A stretch of 64,000 nt of DNA from Larix kaempferi (lineage: Eukaryota > Streptophyta > Pinopsida > Pinales > Pinaceae): the NCBI GenBank assembly GCA_027924585.1, contig BSBM01000201.1, positions 237,501 to 301,500 of the forward strand. The letters are read 5' to 3'. Of this stretch, positions 56,126 to 64,000 are shown one piece after another. Both the position numbers and the translations under genes were made by a program. Below the pieces are notes generated by a model. It saw nothing but the letters and a program-made list of their open reading frames with translations. It searched no databases and had not been told where the DNA came from. The first letter of the stretch is position 1. Each line of letters starts with the position of its first letter.

Positions 56126-58712
56126 TGTAATGCCCCATATTTTGACTAGGCATGTTTAAGAGTTAGACACCTTTCACTTTATTGCTTGTTATCTGTTTGA
56201 CTCAGCTAGACAGCGTGAACTATATTTTCGGCATGATAGACAGGATGATATGTTGCTACTGTGTTAATGATGTTACTATATTCATGCAGTTATTAAGTTA
56301 TGATTATCATGAGATTCTTTTATTTCATAATGACAGTGTATGTTTGATAATCGTCCTGGAGGAAATGTGATATATATATATATATATATATATATGATGT
56401 GGTAAATATGCTGTGATCGATTTAATGGTTTTATGTGATGAAATAAATGATGCTGACAATATGTATCAGACAATGATAAAATGTAAAATATATGGTGTTG
56501 TACGTGGATTCCATCCTATGATGAAATTGATAGAACTGTTATATTCCATACATACCTGTGATGAAATTGTGACGTGAAATAAAATGATGTGGATGATATG
56601 GATCAATTGGTGATCGGGTGGAAATGCTTGTTATAAAATGTGTATTCTGCGGAATACTAACCTACAGGACACGAGGGCTATGGGATAGCCGGATACTTGA
56701 TCTGATATATGGATAAGAGCTTATCCATGCAGGGAGCCTTAGCAACTGAAACTGATGATACGATGACATGGACCGATAATCTCGAGAGCAGCAGAGTAGG
56801 ATTTGATAAGGGCGTAGGCCCAGTATGTTGAGAGGGATGGATGTGTTTCCCACCCTATGTTCCTATGATACCCGAGGTCGTGGGAGGGCCGTGCTGAGAC
56901 ACGCTCCCCATGTAGTTGTGATGACGATGGTCGGATGCCTGCTAGGGGAGGATAGGTCCGCTGTACAGCTGACGCTATCGCTCTCAAGTTCTATGTGGTC
57001 AGGTCGATGAGTCCGACATCCACTTTTGTACTAGCAGAGGAAGGATAGGGAGGATGTGGCAGTAGGTTAGGATGGGAGGATATGATAGTTAGTACTATTG
57101 AGGGTTGGGTATTCCTTGACCCGGAGTTAGTGGTAGTAGGTAGCTCCCCTTGCACCTGAATAATTGATCAAATGTAATCATAAAAAATAACGAAAGGAAA
57201 TCTTAAAGGTTAACTGATAAAATAACAGATGATGTTTTAGTAATATTATGATGAATGTATACTTGTTCAGCTTGCATAAAGTATTATTAGTGTTAGTTAG
57301 TTGTTATGCATAGGATATATATATATATATGACATATGCTTATAGTACATGTCTGTCTTGTGCATACGCTGGCCACGCATGCATATTATGCACATGCGCA
57401 ATAATATTGGTTTACAACCTACTTATCAAGATTTAACAATGTTATAAGTTATCATAGATAACTCAATTAAGTATTTACTGAATGACTTAATTAGTAAAAG
57501 ATTGTCAAGTTCTAATGTGTAAAAGAAGTTAATTAGTTTTTGTGTGTAAACATGGTAACGAACGATTAAAATAAGTGTCATTAATTGCAAGTATCCTCAA
57601 GTGAATGTGTCTCCAATATGAAGTATGAAAGTTAAACACTAATACTGGAAGAGTGTACTCTGTCATTGTTGATTATGATTACTTAAACCATTAAGTGTAT
57701 TTCATTATTTATACCTCGAAAGTACTATGTTGATACTTATCAAATTAACAAATAAATATTTTAATTATTATTCACAATTAATTTAATCACTATTATTATT
57801 AATCATTATTGTTATTAATATTATTATTAAATTAATAATAATAGTGTTAATAATCCTTTTTATAAAGCATAGTGGATTGAATAATAATAAATTTACTAAA
57901 TAGATTATTCATTGAATTAACGGAATCATTCCAAGTAAATTAAAAGGATTGTTTAAATAAATTATTGAATAATTCCACTACCTGAGAGAAATTTGGGTGA
58001 TTTAAAATAATATATAATCCACCTTTTTACCTTAAAAAGGGGATGCATTAATGATTCGTACTTCCAAGACCACGATAGCTAGGGCAGTGGAGTGATAAGG
58101 AAGTTTGACTTTTGAGGAGGTGGATTCCTATAAAGAGGGGAATTAACAAAGTAGTAAGGGGGTTATTGTGGGAGAACTGTGAGGATTTTTGTGAAAAAGG
58201 AGGAATGCCGAGGAGGGGGTTAACTCGAAGCTTTGAGGAGATGGGAAACTCAAAAGAAAAGACTGAGGAGGGGGTTAACTCAGCGAATGATTTCCATGGA
58301 AAGTGGTTGTCGGGATTATCGGTCTGTGGGCTCGGGGGATAGGAAATCCGTTGATTTCCTAGGGTCAGCAAGATAAGAGCTGATCGGCAGGGTGGACACA
58401 TCATTTTGGGTTGCTAAGGTAACCTACAGAACCCACTATAGGAATCTTCTTACCTCACTGCAAATCTACAGGTCCAGGTATTTTACTGAGCTAGCTTGAA
58501 TAAAAGGTATTTTCTTTTACTTTAAAATTATGCATGTTAAAAGAACAGAGCTGTAATGAAGATTTAAGTTATGTTTATTTAAATTGTAGAGACATGTAAA
58601 CATTTAGATAACAGAGACGTAGACGGTTGATTTCTTTCAGAAAACATAAGAGAAAACTTGGTATTTACATGAAAATACAAATAGAGACCCAGTGCCTGAA
58701 AAAGGCACTACA
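56126..58712 (+). repeat. 2.6-kb LTR of a third retrotransposon
   Basis: It starts TGTAATGCCCC and ends GGCACTACA, giving TG...CA ends with a short imperfect inverted terminus, and is followed at once by a primer site. It contains a TA run (56372-56395) and a small one near 57318. The matching second LTR is not in the window. ORFs inside (for example 58048-58404 minus) have no motif. Confidence 0.72.
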
Positions 58713-58714
58713 TT

Positions 58715-58727
58715 TGGTATCAGAGCC
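58715..58727 (+). promoter_or_regulatory. tRNA-iMet primer binding site of the third element
   Basis: TGGTATCAGAGCC begins two bases after the LTR end. It shows that 56126-58712 is a 5' LTR and not a solo LTR. Confidence 0.82.
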
Positions 58728-59940
58728 TGGTTCGAACTCTCGAACCTAATGGCCTACCCGAAATGGAAACTAAGCCTCCCTAAGCAAAACACTTGTAAAT
58801 CTAGGTAGAACTCCATGCAAAATCCGAAAACAATGATCCAGATTTTCCAAACCTTCTTCCCTAAATTTTTGTAACCTTAATTTACCTGCACAATACAACA
58901 TAAGACAAGGTAAGTAGCCTGCAAAACAAAGGATTTAAAAATTGTGCAAATATAAAAAAAAAGAAACAAAATGCTACTGAAAATAAGATATGGAATATCT
59001 TTTGGGACAATAGGGTTTCGATTATGTCTTTAAGAAGTAATATTCAAGATTGAAAACGCTAGGGCTTCTAAGCTAAAATTTAGGGGATAAAATGAAATAA
59101 AAAGAAATCCATGTAAGTGCTTTGTCTTAAGGTAAAACTTTTCGAAAATCCTTTCGTGTAAACAAATCACACAACCATAATATAAAAGAATGAGAATTCG
59201 CATCTCTATCGTCCATAACGTAAATTTAAACATAAATAGCAAAGTATATAGACTATCTTAATTTCTAGAATTATTGATAACACCCAGCTTGTCCAAATCT
59301 ACAACTGTGTTTGACAACTTTATATAGGCAATGTAGGAGTTCATAATATGTCGGCTTTCCATCCTTGGAAGACATAAAAAAAATATATATATATATATAC
59401 TGGTGTACTGAGAAATGAGGCAAAACCCATGAAAATATTAATATTAGGGTCAACAAATTTCAAAAGGAATCCACAAAATCTAAGAAACATACTACACTCG
59501 CAGCACTATAAAAAAAAAAAATCAAGTAGCAGAATACTGTATAAATTGAGTGGAAAACGAAGAAATGGTTGCATAAAAGTTGAAAGAATAGAATAACAAA
59601 GATGGCTAAGAAATAAACATAATACTTATGCACACTTTTCAGAGAACAATTCCATTCATGCAAAAAAAAAAATTGAATATAGAAGACTAATGCAGAACAA
59701 ATTCCAATTAATATCGCAACTGATTGAGTACAATCATATCTTTTACCGGCTTAAAATAAGAATCTCAGCATTAAAAAACAGGAGGAAGAAGATAGTAAGC
59801 CTATTTCCATTTTGAACAAATAAAATTTTAAATTTCAGACTCTGGTTCTACAAAAACTTTTCACATACTTTTGTACACAAATTCATTAAGTTCTGTATTT
59901 AAGCACTATACATCAAAAACCTGGAAACGCCTTACAGCTA
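58728..59940. other. third element interior or intergenic, no gene seen
   Basis: AT-rich with TA (59379-59397) and A-run microsatellites. No gag or pol motif is seen, so the element is either deleted after its leader or has a non-coding interior here. Confidence 0.45.
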
Positions 59941-61260
59941 TATTTTTTTTTTTACGGGCAAAAAATTTAGGAAACCCCCATCACTTTGGGTCTACTCTAC
60001 ACTAGCATCCAACGCAGAAGGCAACCCTTCTTTGAGATACGTAGGGCCAAACCCTAGCATTCAGCATCCAAAGATCCTCAGGCGACCTAACGACCAAGTC
60101 CTGAATGGCCCAAGCAAGCCATTACACCCTAGAGCACAGCAATCCTCTGACCCTGAGCATGATTTCCATGCTGCTCTCCATTGCTGCTGCTTGTTTTGTC
60201 CGAAACGAGTTTCACACATAATGTTGCTTCCTTTCAAGCCCTAACTCTCAAAGCCACAGGTTTACCAAGCAACCAGAGCCAACAAAAGGAGCCCAACGCC
60301 ACATCAATTGTCCTCCAAGCGCTTTTCTTCTTTCCTTTGTGCCCATCCCGAATTCAACAACTCGAGCCAAGAGCCAATTGGCCCACGCACTCAACACATC
60401 AATGCCCACCATCGAATCCCAAGCACTGAATTCACATAAGAGAACGGGAATATATATAAAAGATGCGTTGTGCTCAACGCTGAGGACTCATCATGAAACC
60501 AAGGGCCAGTCGAAGAGCCCCCATGAAATTCTCCATCACCCCAGTGGCCAACGCCAAAGACTCAGCTGCCAGGTCGACTGGAGATCCACGCACACCACCG
60601 CAGCTCGAACGCCAAGCTCGAGCTCACCACGGGGATCCGGTTGCAGAGTCAAATGTGGGTCGCACACACCATTACACCCAAGCGCCCATCCCACTTAAGG
60701 GCATACCCTAGCTTTCCGTCATAGCTATGGAAACGCCCAGCAACCTAAGCACCCTCACGCCCAAACAGTCCAAGCGCTAGCCTCACACAAGACCATGCCT
60801 TCCTTTGTTACGTAAGGCTCAGTACTGAGGGCCGAGAGCAATCGTGCGACCAGCTGCCGAGCCCAAGGGCCGATGCGGTCTACCCAATGCAAAAAATAAA
60901 ACCTAGTCCTCCTCCATAAATAGAGAAAAGTTGACGGTAAGGCGGTTTCCGCGTCGCCCATGAGTGGTTTACAATACCGTTTTCTTGTATGCGGATGAAT
61001 AAAAGTTGGACACGTGTGACGACGGTTTTCTTACCGCGACCACCAACCTCGATTATTGCGCGTGCATGTTGCCAACGCGGAATGGAAAGAGAGCCGTCGA
61101 TCCTCATCTATGGCCCTTGCGAACCTCCGAACAAAACGAACCTTTTGATCCGAAGTCAAACGCGCTAATCCACAATGGGAGTAATAAAATATTGTTTTGG
61201 CATTCGTGCTCATGCCCCATATTTATACCAGCAACAAGTTCACGTAAGATGTGTTATTCA
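59941..61260. other. GC-richer island, possible promoter/leader or decayed gene
   Basis: This block is clearly richer in G and C than its AT-rich neighbours. It is bounded by a T run at 59942-59953 and an A run at 61260-61270. It has a CACGTG G-box at 61011-61016, a TATA-like TATAAATA on the minus strand (61220-61227) and TATATATAAAAG on the plus strand (about 60450). Open frames of 60-120 codons exist on both strands, but none has a recognisable domain. It could be a host promoter and leader, a retrogene remnant or part of another element. Confidence 0.35.
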
Positions 61261-61600
61261 AAAAAAAAAAATTAATTTAAATTAATGTCTTTTTAATATT
61301 AATTAAATTTTATTAATTAAATTTAATGTTATTTTTTAATATTAATTTTATTTTATTAATTAATTTAATGTTTTTTTTATATATATTAATTTAATTTAAT
61401 GTATTTTAATTAATTAATTTAATCTAATTAATTTAATTTAATTTAATTTATTTTAATTTATTTTTGTTTATTTAATTTAATTTAATTTAATCGTTGCTAA
61501 GAATTAAAAAGTTAACATTTAATTAATTTTTTTTATTATTATTTAATTTAATTTAATTCAATTTAATTGTGGTTAAGAATTAAGAGTTAATAGTTAGAAA
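61261..61600. repeat. TTTAA/TTAAT low-complexity tract
   Basis: Nearly pure A and T, with repeated TTTAATTTAATTTAA and TTAATTAATT words and no coding potential. It looks like slippage-expanded pentanucleotide repeat. Confidence 0.8.
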
Positions 61601-64000
61601 AAAAAAGGGGGATGATAAAAGATAAGGATATTATTGGAATGAAATAAATAAGAATAAATAAAAGAGTATACATATTAATAGAGGGAGAATTTAAAATTTA
61701 TGTGTTGATTCTGTCTCCATCCAAGAGAAAAGCACATGAACCCGAATTCCATTTCATCTCTGATCTTCAAATTAATTTTATTTTCTGATTTGAATTTTTA
61801 TTTTACCCGTCAAACAACATTATGAAAAAAAAAAACCCTTCAACAATCAAGTTCTATTAATTTTTATTATTAACAATGTTTTTACCGAAGAGTTTAACTT
61901 CCAATTAAAAGAGATGATATGATTTTCTTATTAAAGATAATAATAAACTCATTTACGCTGTTTAGGGTTGATCACGTACTCAAAAAAAAAAAATTGAGAC
62001 CCTCGCATGTTGTCGGATGGAACAAAACAACCTACCAATAGTGACACAAATAGTGCGAGCATTATGCATCTGAGGTAAGTTGCCTATGTATTATTGGCGA
62101 TACATTGTAATTAAATATTTGACATAACAATTGGAATATTAAAAAAAAAAAGGGAGGGGGGGGGTTTCATGCCCTATGAAACGAAAACAAAAAACAAAAA
62201 AACTATATTGTATTTGACCAAAAATATCGTTAACTAATTGCCAATGTCATCAAAGAAGAGCATTAATTGGATTGCATGACACTTGTGTCTACACCATCGT
62301 ATCCTATTAGAACTATAAATAGGCTTGTAGATTTCATTTAATACGAGGTAGATTGAGATATATGAATAACTAATTTATTCAATAAATACGAATTAAAATA
62401 TATCAATAGAAGTATATATTTTAATTAATGATTTTGAGTTGATTTGAGATAGAGGAGTATTTACCAGGTTTATCTAATAAATGTGACATCGAAATATAGG
62501 AGTGGACATATATATATATGTATATATATATATTTTACCCAATGGATGAGGACATAAATATATGAGTAAGTTTAAAAAAAAAAGGGGATAATTATATATT
62601 GTGATTTGATACATTTTTTTTTTGAGATAAACGACATTAACATTAAAGTTATACATGTACATGTAAATTGGTAATTCTTGATACCTGAATGTATAGAGTA
62701 TCTTATAGATTTATAAAAGATTGTATTCTATTATATTAAGGAAAATAGACGGCATGAAATTAATGGATATGTTATAAGTGTTGGACATTCAACGAAATTT
62801 ACAAAAAATCCCTAAATATAATACAAATCATAATTAGAAATATTAATTTGTAAAGTTGGATGTATTGTGATATAAGTCAAAATCTTAACGTTATAAAACT
62901 TTGTCGAGACTTCAACGTATGGTCGAAGAGACGAAACAAACACCTAATCTGAAAGCTAAGAACCGCTAAAATGAGCATGGCAAGCTGAATGCTAAGACGC
63001 TAATTTCACTACATAACAAAATCATTAATGAAAACGACCATATATTTCAACAACGTTGACCCTGACAAACTGTTCCTTGCACATACGTATGAATATAGGC
63101 ATTTTAAGGAGCACTGCATTAGGTTTTTCCCTCGTGAGGTAAAATGACAGGGTGGAAATGCATTCCTTTATTTTCTTATATTTCTTCTCTAAGTACTACA
63201 AAGAATGGAGATTTTATATATCAACTAAGAAGGGAAAAGTTGTGTTTTAATCTATTGATGAAATTCCTAGATTGCATTAGTTGCAATACTATGTAACCTC
63301 ATCTAGTTCTATTGAATAGGCTTTATGTATTGGACAATTAACATGTATAATGGTTATGTGAATGTGTAATTTGCTAGGACAACCACATCTAAACTGGGTT
63401 TGTGTTCAGTAAGAGAACTTGGTTAAATAAACATGGAGTGGTGTTTGAGCTGCTGCTTCCCTACAACGAATTACTCAAACATTAATGCGTGTATATAGAT
63501 AACTTAGGGCAAGGTGCAAACTAAAGTAAAACTTGTGAACCCCTCATAATTATATTGCGAATAAAATTCCCATCTAATAATAAAGATGAATGTTATTTAG
63601 AGTAGTGAAAGATACATAGATAAGATGATGGAAGGAAATAAATTGTTGGATACAAGGATAGGTATCCTTTTGAATCACATTATGGAAAACACCATGGACG
63701 TAAACTGGGGGGATTGCATATAAAGCTTGTTAAAAGACTATTTTATTAGGGGGGAACATGGCTTAGACTTATTAAGTTAAACATTGGTATAATGGTGCGA
63801 AAAGTTTAAAAAAAAAAAAAAAAAAAACACATAAAGGTCGCTTGTGTGGGTAGGAAGAGTGGGGATGAACAATTACAATGGAATACTAGGATAAATACTA
63901 GTAATTACCTTTGCGATGGAAGGGTGGGAACAAAACTAGCTATGAGATTCTTAAGGAATTGAAGAAGTAATGGTTCCCGACAATTTATATTGGTTTGAAA
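61601..64000. other. AT-rich intergenic to window end
   Basis: No ORF above about 62 codons. Microsatellites include a TA tract (62508-62533), short G and A runs (62142-62164), a T run with a LINE-tail-like GAGATAAACGACATTAA (62611-62640) and a long A run (about 63808-63826). Nothing else is recognised. Confidence 0.5.

Noticed and set aside
60339-60698. 119-codon plus-strand ORF in the GC-richer island as a gene
   Set aside because: No domain, no clear intron or start context, and competing ORFs overlap in other frames. Reported only as part of the island.

Overview
This is repeat-dominated nuclear DNA of a land plant, probably one with a large genome such as a gymnosperm or fern. The evidence is plant-type LTR retrotransposons primed by tRNA-iMet and tRNA-Asp, a plant L1-like LINE with a C-terminal RNase H, GT-AG introns with T-rich acceptors, and a fragment resembling the plant NO VEIN/sacsin-type ATPase domain. 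No intact host gene, rRNA or tRNA gene was found. Every coding region that can be recognised is broken. The species cannot be fixed from the sequence.

Layout. 1-230: GAT/ATC minisatellite edge. 1.5-4.6 kb: decayed three-exon gene of a DDE-transposase-like family better known from animals. 5.7-7.8 kb: satellite A, about 357 bp per unit. 7.83-8.66 kb: captured ATPase gene fragment with its intron. 8.66-30.74 kb: satellite B, about 359 bp per unit and a sister family of A, split into three blocks by two LTR retrotransposons. The first is a minus-strand gypsy-type element with gag only (10711-21153). The second is a plus-strand copia element (22667-29765) in which the protease-integrase part is replaced by exon-like sequence. 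30.74-31.35 kb: acidic-coding GAT minisatellite. 33.9-42.3 kb: two inverted, diverged and broken copies of an unrecognised multi-exon gene (called family X here), with a perfect inverted repeat and a 62-64 bp tandem array between them. 43.0-44.3 kb: simple-unit arrays dense in GTCAA. 44.5-46.1 kb: 5'-truncated LINE with a 12-bp target duplication. 46.4-56.1 kb: two head-to-head copies of a non-autonomous LTR retrotransposon carrying a long unknown ORF and no polymerase genes. 56.1-58.7 kb: a 2.6-kb LTR with primer site from a third element. The rest is AT-rich intergenic DNA with one GC-richer island (about 60.0-61.25 kb).

How it fits together. The window is a stack of insertions. Removing the copia and gypsy elements restores one continuous satellite B array of at least 13 monomers. 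Several premature stops are C-to-T type changes (CAG to TAG, CGA to TGA, TGG to TAG), as expected for long-methylated plant repeats. The observations most worth following are the uncharacterised ORF of the 46-56 kb elements, the inverted family X pair, the sister satellites with their ATPase fragment, and the plant copy of an animal-like transposase family.
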